Assembly (NCBI GenBank): GCA_937890245.1
Contig: CALACF010000459.1
Coordinates: 1 to 5,889, forward strand
Origin: an uncultured Flavobacteriales bacterium
GTDB lineage: Bacteria; Bacteroidota; Bacteroidia; Flavobacteriales_D; Sanyastnellaceae
Direction of reading: 5' to 3'
DNA length: 5,889 nucleotides
In this document: positions 1 to 5,889 of the stretch, one piece after another
Numbering within the stretch: the stretch's first letter is position 1
Layout of the letters: the number at the start of each line of letters is the position of its first letter
The notes under the pieces: generated by a model
Databases searched by the model: none
The model's input: only the letters and a program-made list of their open reading frames with translations
What the model was told of the DNA's origin: nothing
Made by a program: the position numbers and the translations under genes

Positions 1-376
1 GAGCATCGATGCGCACGGCCGGTGGAAACCCTTGCATAACGCACTGAAAGAAGCCTTCGCCCCCGCCCTTATTGATGTGCGCAGGCTCGACTCGAGGCGG
101 CTAGAAATCAGAGGGGTGTGCAAGAGTCCCTTGCTGCATGGCGTAGAGAATTGGCATACTGATGGGCAATTGGAAATCATAGCTTTCAGCCCGACCGGCG
201 ATACAATTTCCTACCACCAGATGCCCTGGAGACTTTATGAGGCGCACGTGGTCCCGCTGACGATTTCGAATCCAGGCGTCGAAAAAGGCACGGTCGAAGT
301 GCGGTGGAGCGATGGGGTGAACCGCATTTCGAGGACATTAGCGCTTCAAGCGCACCACCAGTTCGTCGCAGAATAG
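1..376 (+). CDS. Beta-mannosidase (GH2), C-terminal fragment
   Basis: This is the 3' end of a gene that enters from the left edge; the frame is open from base 2 and closes at TAG 374-376, leaving 124 residues. The opening residues, SIDAHGRWKPLHNALKEAFA, match the pattern S-x-D-x-x-G-R-W-K-x-L-H-x-x-x-K-x-x-F-A-P that follows the catalytic barrel in GH2 beta-mannosidases, where the Ig-like C-terminal domains begin. The rest is beta-rich with no catalytic residues, as expected for that region. The family removes terminal beta-linked mannose, for example from Man-beta-1,4-GlcNAc, usually in the periplasm or outside the cell; location cannot be judged without the N-terminus. The TTG at 32 is internal to the gene and is not a start. 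The last 39 bases overlap the 3' end of the convergent hexosaminidase gene. Another GH2 enzyme is possible, but the motif favours beta-mannosidase. Confidence 0.8.
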   Translation, partial: SIDAHGRWKPLHNALKEAFAPALIDVRRLDSRRLEIRGVCKSPLLHGVENWHTDGQLEIIAFSPTGDTISYHQMPWRLYEAHVVPLTISNPGVEKGTVEVRWSDGVNRISRTLALQAHHQFVAE

Positions 377-2665
377 CCACGACGGCTGGCCTGCCGCTGC
401 ATGCCAATCTGGACATGGCCCAGCGTTGATAGCTTCCATCTTCACGTAGCGAGCAGAACGGCCAGCCAAGTCTACGCTTTCTAAATTGCGCGGGGCTTGT
501 GCTGTATCCTGGACGAAGGGGTTCGCGAGCCCACCAGCTATATCGATGGGCAGCCAGTTCACGCCATCAGTAGAACTTGACCAACGCAGTGATTCCGGGG
601 TGAAAATCCAGGCGTCTTGGTAGAAATAAAAATTAGTTTGTAAGCTGGAGAGGGGGCGTTCTGTTCCGAGATCGACGGTGAGCACGAGGTTTTCGCCTTG
701 AACCGCTTGCCAATTTCCATCGCGAAAGTCTTGGCTACCAAGGCGGCCGTCGACCAAGGCATTCGGACCGCTGCCCGGGTAGTATGAACTGGGCGTGAAT
801 CCCAAGTCGAGTGCGCAGAAATTTGCCGCGTGGGCCTCCAAGGGAAAGTACTCCGACGTGCCAGTGGCTTGGCCGCGGTGGGTTAGATCAATGCGCAGGA
901 CGCCCCCTCCAGAAATTACAAACGTGCTGCCAAGTGGGCCGAGTTTTTGCTCGCTAGCTTCTGATTTGCTGGGCAGCCAGACAACTTCGCCCGAGATTTT
1001 ACGCATGGCCGGGCGGGGCGCTACAGCCAGCTGGCCGGGTGTGGCGGGGGCGACATTGAGGACGACTGGAACGGTTTCCAGACCGTAATCCACGCCGAGC
1101 GCGTCGAGCCGGGCGTAATGCGCGTCGAGGCGGGTGAGAAAGTCGGGGTACGCAGCATCGTGGCCTGTTACAGCGCGTCCAGACCACAAGACTTCGGCCA
1201 AGGCAATGGCCCGCGGATAGACCTTTGAGTCGACAAGATGTTGAGGGGCGCGCTCCGACCACATATTGCACTCGCCGCCCAGCACGCGTCCTGGGCCCGA
1301 GGCCAGATCAGCGGGGGCAGGATCGAAACCGTAGACCTGTGCCAAGTCCGTTGACCGCAGGGGGTAGTCGAGGTAACAATGGCTGGTGGGCGAAACGATT
1401 ACGTCGGCTCCCAAGGCTACACCCTGCTGAGCACCAGCCATTCCACGCCAACTTTGGACCGTCGCATCGCGTGGCAAGCCACCCTCCAAAATCTCATCCC
1501 AACCAATAATCGTTCTCCCACGGCTGGCCAAATGCTCGCCCATCTGCTCGATGAACCAACGCTGCAGTTCGTGTTCGTCGTGCAGGCCTTCTTGTGCAAT
1601 TCTAGATTGGCATTTTGGACATTGCTCCCATCGCACCTTGGGCGCTTCGTCCCCACCGATGTGGATGCGGGTGGAGGGGAAAAGTTCGACCACTTCGTCG
1701 AGAACGGTGCGCAAAAAATCGAGCGTCGTATCGTTTCCTGCGCAATAAATGTCCTTGAAAACGCCCCATCGGTTGGCCACCGGAAGCGAGTCGCCCGTAC
1801 AGCCCAAATGCGGGTAAGACGCTAGCGCTGCCTGGCTGTGGCCCGGAAGTTCAATTTCGGGAATTACTTCAATATGCCGCGCCGCCGCATACGCAACCAC
1901 CTCGCGAATCTCAACCTTGCTATAAAAACCGCCGTGGTAAGAACCGTCCGGATCCGTCCGATGCGCCCCCACCTCAGTCAATTGAGGAAACGCATCTATC
2001 TCGATTCGCCAGCCCTGATCCTCTGTCAAATGCCAATGCAACACGTTCATTTTGTGCAATGCGAGAAGGTCAATCGAATGTTTGACAAACTCAACCGACA
2101 TGAAATGCCGGCAGCAATCCAGCAAGAGGCCGCGATGAGAAAATGCAGGGGCGTCTTCGATCGAAACGGCGGGGAGCTCGAAACCCTGCGGGCAGCCTTT
2201 TTCGCATGCGGGCGGCATCATCTGACGCAGGGTGATCCAGCCACGAAAGAGGCCCGCGGTTGTTGCGGCCGAAATCTGAGCGCCACTGCTGTCAACCTCG
2301 AGGCGGTAGGCCTCCGACGCAAGCCCACTCGATGGGCTTTCGGGCGCGGGCGTCGTGGTCGGGTCGAGCGAAAACCGGAGTGCAGTCGTGGATTCTGGGT
2401 CAAGGCCAATGTGCGCGTCCTCGGCCCAAGCGAGAATGACGGCCCGCTCAGCAGAAAACTCAGTGGGCGTTTCAAGGCGCCACGATCCGCGAGAAATCCA
2501 GGGGGCAGCCGGGTGGGATTGGACTACAGAAGGAAGGGGGATGAGGCCTTCACACCCCCCTTGCAGCCGAACTTCTGTGGCGTCAGCACGGTAGAAATAC
2601 AAGGCAGCGGCGAAGGCGCCAGAAAAGGTGATCGCAAGCGCGATGCGGACGGAGCGGCTGAACAT
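338..2665 (-). CDS. Beta-N-acetylhexosaminidase, GH20, with C-terminal discoidin-like domain
   Basis: A complete 775-residue enzyme that removes terminal beta-linked GlcNAc or GalNAc from glycans or chitin fragments. Residues 7-25 form a hydrophobic N-terminal segment, either a signal peptide or a membrane anchor, so it is exported, probably to the periplasm; no lipobox is evident. Residues about 45-165 fit the GH20b alpha/beta domain. The catalytic barrel spans about 172-500, with substrate Arg178, the motif HWHLTEDQGWR at 210-220, and HIGGDE at 335-340, whose Asp339-Glu340 are the polarising and acid/base residues of substrate-assisted catalysis. Trp389, Trp406, Tyr431 and Trp469 fit the aromatic walls of the active site. 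After a linker, residues about 630-775 form an F5/8-type (discoidin or CBM32-like) module with LVDG at 637-640, QDFRDGNWQ at 645-653 and QDAWIF at 683-688, typical of Bacteroidota hexosaminidases. The ATG at 2663-2665 places the hydrophobic segment right at the N-terminus; no Shine-Dalgarno sequence is seen. The 3' end overlaps the convergent beta-mannosidase gene, and the gene diverges from the TonB-dependent receptor. The exact substrate is not fixed by sequence. Confidence 0.95.
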   Translation of the reverse strand: MFSRSVRIALAITFSGAFAAALYFYRADATEVRLQGGCEGLIPLPSVVQSHPAAPWISRGSWRLETPTEFSAERAVILAWAEDAHIGLDPESTTALRFSLDPTTTPAPESPSSGLASEAYRLEVDSSGAQISAATTAGLFRGWITLRQMMPPACEKGCPQGFELPAVSIEDAPAFSHRGLLLDCCRHFMSVEFVKHSIDLLALHKMNVLHWHLTEDQGWRIEIDAFPQLTEVGAHRTDPDGSYHGGFYSKVEIREVVAYAAARHIEVIPEIELPGHSQAALASYPHLGCTGDSLPVANRWGVFKDIYCAGNDTTLDFLRTVLDEVVELFPSTRIHIGGDEAPKVRWEQCPKCQSRIAQEGLHDEHELQRWFIEQMGEHLASRGRTIIGWDEILEGGLPRDATVQSWRGMAGAQQGVALGADVIVSPTSHCYLDYPLRSTDLAQVYGFDPAPADLASGPGRVLGGECNMWSERAPQHLVDSKVYPRAIALAEVLWSGRAVTGHDAAYPDFLTRLDAHYARLDALGVDYGLETVPVVLNVAPATPGQLAVAPRPAMRKISGEVVWLPSKSEASEQKLGPLGSTFVISGGGVLRIDLTHRGQATGTSEYFPLEAHAANFCALDLGFTPSSYYPGSGPNALVDGRLGSQDFRDGNWQAVQGENLVLTVDLGTERPLSSLQTNFYFYQDAWIFTPESLRWSSSTDGVNWLPIDIAGGLANPFVQDTAQAPRNLESVDLAGRSARYVKMEAINAGPCPDWHAAAGQPSWLFCDELVVRLKR

Positions 2666-2758
2666 GGAGCGAAGGTAGCGCTGACGAGGTGCTGATTTCG
2701 GTCATAAAACCAGACTGAGGATAGCGGCATTGGATGAAGCGGTGCTTAATTTCGCGCA
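2666..2758. promoter_or_regulatory. Divergent intergenic region between hexosaminidase and receptor genes
   Basis: These 93 bases separate two divergent start codons, so promoters for both genes should lie here or within the coding starts. I see no sigma-70 boxes of good quality. The best resemblance to the Bacteroidota -7 element TAnnTTTG on the plus strand is TAATTTCG at 2747-2754 (one mismatch), but it lies only four bases before the receptor ATG and more likely reflects the AT-rich leader that replaces a Shine-Dalgarno sequence in this phylum. No clear operator palindrome was found. The regulatory role is inferred from gene orientation only. Confidence 0.35.
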
Positions 2759-4306
2759 ATGAAATTCAGGCCTGCATCTGTACTCTTCTTGCTGTCAGCT
2801 ATTTGCACACTCGTAAGCGCACAGGGTCATGTGACTGGGACCATTGTTTCGTACGAAGGCGAGCCCCTTGCCGGTGTGTCAATTATGGTGCTCAATGTAG
2901 AACTTGGAGCGGTTACGGATGCAGCAGGTCGGTTCAAGCTGGGGCCGTTTGACGCAGATCGCGTGGTGCTTCAGATTTCGTCCATTGGGTTTAGGACGCA
3001 AGCCGTCGTTTCAGAAGTCCCTTTTTCGGGCCTTCATGTGGAACTCGAAAAGAGCGTCATGGGGCTTCAAGAGGTTGTTGTTGAGGCGGCCGCTGTTCCC
3101 GCCACGGGTCGGTGCATGGTGAAGATTTTGACGATGGACATCGAGCAGCTCGACCGGTCCGCCGCGCCTTCCCGAATTCAGGCCCTGGAAGCCACACCAG
3201 GCGTGGAACTGGTGACTGCTGGAGCGGGCATCTTGCGACCGGTGATTCGAGGGCTATCTGGGGTACGCGTCGCCACGTTGTTTCGGGGGGTGCGCATAGA
3301 AAGCCAAGCTTGGGGTGCTGACCATGGAATTTACCTGCCCGAGCAGGGCGTGGATCGGATTGAAATTATTCGCGGACCAGCAGCGCTGGCGTTTGGGTCT
3401 GACGCTTTGGGCGGGGCGTTGAACTTTTTGCCCGAAAATCCATTGGCCCAAATCGGACGCGAGAATGAAATTTCTATTCGGGGGTTCGATGCAAGTACCG
3501 GCGTGCAGGCGTCGTTGATGACGCGCAAGCGTTCTCGCCATGCGCACCACGCATTCAGTGGCGGATACAACAGCCACGGCGCGTATGTGCGGCCCGATGG
3601 TAGCGAGGTAGAAAACTCGAATTATAACCAGTTTTTTGCCCAAGGCGTCTGGGGCTACATCCGGGATTGGGGAAACATCGATGGCGCCTATTCCTCATCC
3701 TACAACATGGCTGGCATGATCGGTTCGCCTAAGGGGCTGCAGCAATCTGGCGACCACTTGATTACCACTTCAGCAACGCTGTGGAAGGGCGGATGGAAAT
3801 TCAAGCCCGCCCTTTCTTATCAACTGAATCACCGCAAGGAATTCGAAGATGGACGAACTGAAGACGAACCGGAAGTAGCCGACCTGGATTTGAGCCTCCG
3901 CAAGTGGAGCTTCGATTTCTCCGCAAGCCAACTGCGCCAAGGGCCCGTCCAAATAGTTATCGGAGCCCAGGCCAATCGATCGGTCAATGAAGGCATCGGA
4001 ACTTTTCTTTCCAACGGAGAAACACATGCCGTGGGTGCGTACAGCATCGCTACGTTTGAGCGGGACGCGCTGACTTTTCAAGCGGGTGGACGTCTAGATT
4101 TCAGACGGGTAGCGTGGGATGGGAATCTCGAACAACGCGCTTTTTCGATGGGCTCCTATACGGCTGCGCTACATTTCAATTGTCGGAACTCGGTCTACTC
4201 CGGGCCAATTTCGCCCATGGAAATCGAGCCCCAGGTCTCTCAGAACTCACGGCCAATGGTGTCCACCACGCAGCGTTCAGATTCGAGCAAGGCAACCCCG
4301 ACTTGA
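2759..4306 (+). CDS. TonB-dependent outer-membrane receptor, N-terminal part (frameshifted gene)
   Basis: An outer-membrane receptor that would import a ligand using energy from TonB-ExbBD. Residues 1-21 are a signal peptide with likely cleavage after LVSA, before Gln22. Residues about 23-100 form a CarboxypepD_reg-like beta domain, with the GxPLAGVSI-type start at 34-42 and the TDAAGRFKL segment at 53-61, common in Bacteroidota receptors. The plug follows at about 115-225, with PVIRGLSGVRV at 161-171, a DH pair at 188-189, and DRIEIIRGPAALAFGSDALG at 199-218. The first barrel strands run to Asn474 (codon 4178-4180). The 41 residues after that, ending at TGA 4304-4306, do not fit a receptor; homology resumes in another frame, so the true product is about 704 residues ending at 4872. 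It lacks the length of SusC (about 1000 residues) and a SusD neighbour. The DH pair and later HH motif recall ZnuD-type metal receptors, but the ligand is not established. The ATG gives a well-formed signal peptide directly; no Shine-Dalgarno sequence is visible. Confidence 0.9.
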   Translation: MKFRPASVLFLLSAICTLVSAQGHVTGTIVSYEGEPLAGVSIMVLNVELGAVTDAAGRFKLGPFDADRVVLQISSIGFRTQAVVSEVPFSGLHVELEKSVMGLQEVVVEAAAVPATGRCMVKILTMDIEQLDRSAAPSRIQALEATPGVELVTAGAGILRPVIRGLSGVRVATLFRGVRIESQAWGADHGIYLPEQGVDRIEIIRGPAALAFGSDALGGALNFLPENPLAQIGRENEISIRGFDASTGVQASLMTRKRSRHAHHAFSGGYNSHGAYVRPDGSEVENSNYNQFFAQGVWGYIRDWGNIDGAYSSSYNMAGMIGSPKGLQQSGDHLITTSATLWKGGWKFKPALSYQLNHRKEFEDGRTEDEPEVADLDLSLRKWSFDFSASQLRQGPVQIVIGAQANRSVNEGIGTFLSNGETHAVGAYSIATFERDALTFQAGGRLDFRRVAWDGNLEQRAFSMGSYTAALHFNCRNSVYSGPISPMEIEPQVSQNSRPMVSTTQRSDSSKATPT

Positions 4307-4872
4307 GCGTCGAGCGCAGCCACACTGCGGAGCTGAGCTTTGAGAAAAAGTCAGGTCGCACCCGCACCGGATGCAGCTGGGAAGCAGCGGCATATCGGAA
4401 TGCGGTCCAAAACTTCATCCATGCAGTAAACGTAGATTCGACAAGTGCTGAAGGGCTGCCCGTCTACAGATATACAAGCGACAACCTCGTTCTGAGCGGG
4501 GCCGAAATCGGGATTGGCTATGTGCCGGCCCGTTGGCCCAATTGGAAGATCGAATCGTCGCTGGCCTATGTGCACGCCAGCAAGACGTTCGAGCAGATGC
4601 CACCGACCCGGTGGCGGACCGAATTGGGCTGGAGCCGAGCGAAGTGGGGCCGCATGGAACAGCTCTATGGCCGCATCTCTGTCGATTGCCTTGCAGATTA
4701 TTCGGTGGTCCAACTTTCACTGGGCGCTCGCTTTAGCGAAAGACTCACCCTCGGAATTGGAGCGCACAACCTGCTGAACACTACCTACATCCCGGTACTC
4801 TCCCTGCTTAAAAACCTCGGAATCGCGGAGCCTGGCCGCAACATCAGCCTCCGCCTGGTGCTCTCACTTTAA
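4114..4872 (+). CDS. TonB-dependent receptor, C-terminal barrel part (frameshifted gene)
   Basis: This open frame carries the second half of the receptor barrel and belongs to the gene beginning at 2759. The GTG at 4114 is only the first start-like codon in the frame; the first residues up to about 4179 are out of frame with the true protein, and real homology begins at 4180 (LSELGLLRAN). It then reads AHGNRAPGLSELTANGVHH, followed by FEQGNPDLSVE, the well-known conserved block of TonB-dependent receptors (RaPxxxELxxxGxH...GNPdLxxE). Near the end, HNLLNTTYIPVLSLLKNLGI and EPGRNISLRL are the final strands, closing in a Leu rather than the more usual Phe. With the frame restored, this adds 230 residues to the 474 upstream. 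It has no signal peptide and could not work alone as a receptor. It converges on cutC, with 48 bases between stops. Confidence 0.85.
   Translation: MGWESRTTRFFDGLLYGCATFQLSELGLLRANFAHGNRAPGLSELTANGVHHAAFRFEQGNPDLSVERSHTAELSFEKKSGRTRTGCSWEAAAYRNAVQNFIHAVNVDSTSAEGLPVYRYTSDNLVLSGAEIGIGYVPARWPNWKIESSLAYVHASKTFEQMPPTRWRTELGWSRAKWGRMEQLYGRISVDCLADYSVVQLSLGARFSERLTLGIGAHNLLNTTYIPVLSLLKNLGIAEPGRNISLRLVLSL
4175..4200 (+). other. Probable single-base deletion splitting the receptor gene
   Basis: Receptor-like sequence runs in one frame as AALHFN, ending at 4180, then continues in the next frame as LSELGLLRANFAHGNRAP from 4180. Moving between them requires rereading base 4180, as if one base had been lost. 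Adding one T to the TT run at 4180-4181 gives AAT TTG TCG and a continuous protein with no other change. No slippery heptamer of the X-XXY-YYZ type is present, so programmed frameshifting is unlikely. Either a recent inactivating mutation or a sequencing/assembly error would explain it. Confidence 0.8.
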
Positions 4873-4885
4873 GCTCTCACTTTGA
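4860..4885 (+). repeat. 13-bp imperfect tandem duplication across the receptor stop codon
   Basis: Two adjacent 13-base units, GCTCTCACTTTAA at 4860-4872 and GCTCTCACTTTGA at 4873-4885, differ at one position. The first contains the last receptor codons and TAA; the second would read the same residues and end in TGA if it were the only copy. This looks like a small slippage duplication with no effect on the protein. Confidence 0.7.
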
Positions 4886-4920
4886 GCATTTTGATTGCTT
4901 AATACGATCGGGGCGATCGC
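4882..4920. terminator. Weak dyad symmetry between convergent genes, possible terminator
   Basis: Between the receptor stop and the cutC stop, TTGAGCA (4882-4888) can pair with TGCTTAA (4896-4902), one G-U pair included, around a 7-base loop. A second element, CGATCG-GGG-CGATCG (4905-4919), could form a 6-bp stem. Neither is followed by a convincing T-run on either strand. A terminator is expected here because the genes converge, but the structure is weak. Confidence 0.25.
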
Positions 4921-5622
4921 TTAAATCGCAGCAACGGCCGTCACCAAGGCGCGGACGGCCTTCAAATCCACGACCGAACGGGCCGCCGAAAAAAGCCCGG
5001 GCGGTTCCTGATCGGTGCGGCGGCAAGAAGCGTGAAAATCACGCACCCCTGCACCATAAAGCCCCGCTACATCTTGCGGTCGCACGCCCCCGCCTGCAAT
5101 TACCTTTAAGCCCGCGCGAACTGCCAATGCGATGCCTTCCACCCCATCGATGGCCCGCGTTGCACCGCCGCTCGTCAACAGCTCAGTGATCCCCTGGGCC
5201 TGCAACTGTTCGAGTGCAAACCCTAGGTTTTCAGACACGTCAAAACATCGGTGGAACACCAACTTTTCGGCAGGGATCGAATTCAATAGGGCGGCCAACA
5301 GCCGCACATCAACATCCCCGTCCGCAGTCAAGCCGCCCACCACAGCGCGCTCAGCACCGGCCTCCAGCGCATCTTGGGCCTCCGCCACGATCAGCGCCCG
5401 CTCGTGTAAATCATAGCAGAAGTTCCCCGCGCGCGGCCTCACCAGAACGCGGACCGGCAGCCCCTCTCGACAGGCCGCCCGAACGGCCGCAGCCGTTGGC
5501 GACAGCCCGCCCACATCAAGAGCCGCACACAGCTCTACCCGATCAGCCCCCCCTTCGGCAGCAACCGCAACATCGGCCGCACTCGAAGCAACCACTTCAA
5601 CTTTCAAGACAGCCCCCATCAT
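4921..5622 (-). CDS. cutC: Copper homeostasis protein CutC
   Basis: A complete 233-residue cytoplasmic protein, the usual length for CutC, a TIM-barrel family linked to copper handling, although its biochemical role is still unsettled. Conserved landmarks run in order: EGGADRVELCAALDVGGLSP at 23-42, VRPRAGNF at 61-68, VGGLTADGDVD at 95-105, FHRCFD at 123-128, LTSGGA at 149-154, AGGGVRP at 176-182 and DFHASC at 195-200. Candidate metal or ligand residues are Glu30, Cys32, His124, Cys126, His197 and Cys200, inferred from conservation and chemistry. There are two possible starts, ATG at 5620-5622 and the next codon ATG at 5617-5619; the difference is one residue. Its first ATG lies 5 bases after the glyA stop, so the two are probably cotranscribed and perhaps translationally coupled. 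No separate promoter or copper-responsive operator is visible, which suggests expression follows glyA. Confidence 0.93.
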   Translation of the reverse strand: MMGAVLKVEVVASSAADVAVAAEGGADRVELCAALDVGGLSPTAAAVRAACREGLPVRVLVRPRAGNFCYDLHERALIVAEAQDALEAGAERAVVGGLTADGDVDVRLLAALLNSIPAEKLVFHRCFDVSENLGFALEQLQAQGITELLTSGGATRAIDGVEGIALAVRAGLKVIAGGGVRPQDVAGLYGAGVRDFHASCRRTDQEPPGLFSAARSVVDLKAVRALVTAVAAI

Positions 5623-5627
5623 TGAAG

Positions 5628-5889
5628 TCAGACCAACTCCGAAGCGTACAGCGGCAAATCCCGCATGCGGGCCCGCACCCGCTCGGAAACACGTGCAATG
5701 GCCGCGTCGTTTTCATGGCTGCCAATCACGGCATCCATCCAATCGACGATTTGCTCCATGTCGCTTTCTACCATGCCGCGCGTCGTGATCGCAGGCGTTC
5801 CCACACGGATGCCCGACGTTACAAATGGCGACTTGTCGTCGAAGGGGACCATGTTCTTGTTGACGGTCATGTGCGCCTTGCTGAGGGCC
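5628..5889 (-). CDS. glyA: Serine hydroxymethyltransferase, C-terminal fragment
   Basis: The last 86 residues of a gene that continues past the right edge. The enzyme is a cytoplasmic PLP-dependent protein that interconverts serine and glycine while forming 5,10-methylenetetrahydrofolate, a main source of one-carbon units. The visible part has VNKNMVPFDDKSPFVTSGIR and then VGTPAITTRGM, the highly conserved C-terminal block of GlyA; the Arg in SGIRVGTPA corresponds to the residue that binds the substrate carboxylate. The PLP lysine lies outside the window. The ATG at 5868-5870 is internal: the upstream residues ALSKAH also fit the family. The stop TGA is at 5628-5630, and cutC follows after 5 bases on the same strand. 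Confidence 0.95.
   Translation of the reverse strand, partial: ALSKAHMTVNKNMVPFDDKSPFVTSGIRVGTPAITTRGMVESDMEQIVDWMDAVIGSHENDAAIARVSERVRARMRDLPLYASELV

Noticed and set aside
1379..1825. A 148-codon plus-strand open frame opposite the GH20 catalytic region
   Set aside because: No motifs or coding character; it is the complement of the conserved HIGGDE and GWDEIL region of the hexosaminidase.
1838..2695. A 285-codon open frame on the plus strand, antisense to the hexosaminidase N-terminal half
   Set aside because: Arg-rich, low-complexity translation with no recognisable domain. It lies entirely over a well-supported GH20 gene and is best explained by GC-rich codon use on the other strand.
3254..3643. 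A 129-codon minus-strand open frame opposite the receptor plug
   Set aside because: It mirrors the conserved plug motifs of the receptor and has no family resemblance of its own.
4172..4186. Programmed -1 ribosomal frameshifting in the receptor gene
   Set aside because: No slippery heptamer or downstream stem-loop is evident, and one added base restores the protein, so a simple deletion is the better explanation.
2759..4872. SusC-type polysaccharide-utilisation locus
   Set aside because: The receptor is about 704 residues rather than about 1000, no SusD-like gene is adjacent, and the glycosidase next to it is divergent.
4913..4920. GCGATCGC octamer, identical to the cyanobacterial HIP1 palindrome
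   Set aside because: I noticed only this one copy, and the gene content is Bacteroidota-like rather than cyanobacterial, so chance in GC-rich DNA is enough.

Overview
The window reads as ordinary chromosomal sequence from a GC-rich member of the Bacteroidota. The main pointers are a TonB-dependent receptor with an N-terminal CarboxypepD_reg-like domain, a GH20 beta-N-acetylhexosaminidase ending in the discoidin-like module common in Bacteroidota, and starts without clear Shine-Dalgarno sequences. The taxonomic call is inference from gene style only. No RNA gene, CRISPR array, insertion sequence or integrase was seen, and no stretch longer than 300 bases lacks a gene.

Layout: (1) bases 1-376 (+) are the C-terminal end of a GH2 beta-mannosidase cut by the window edge. 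(2) 338-2665 (-) is a complete GH20 beta-N-acetylhexosaminidase, converging on the mannosidase with a 39-bp overlap of coding ends. (3) 2666-2758 is a short divergent intergenic region. (4) 2759-4872 (+) is a TonB-dependent outer-membrane receptor of about 704 residues, split into two frames by an apparent one-base loss near 4180. (5) 4873-4920 is a short convergent gap with weak dyad symmetry and a 13-bp tandem duplication spanning the receptor stop codon. (6) 4921-5622 (-) is a complete cutC, and 5628-5889 (-) is the C-terminal end of glyA (serine hydroxymethyltransferase); they are 5 bases apart and look like one transcription unit, glyA-cutC.

How the genes may work together: beta-mannosidase and beta-hexosaminidase could act in sequence on Man-beta-1,4-GlcNAc linkages such as those in N-glycan cores, which would suit glycoprotein scavenging. 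The receptor resembles the compact class linked to metal or small-ligand uptake (ZnuD-like plug features) more than SusC, and no SusD partner is visible, so this is not a classical polysaccharide-utilisation locus. glyA supplies one-carbon units and glycine; its link to cutC appears to be positional only.

I found no convincing undescribed system. The observation most worth checking is the frameshift in the receptor.
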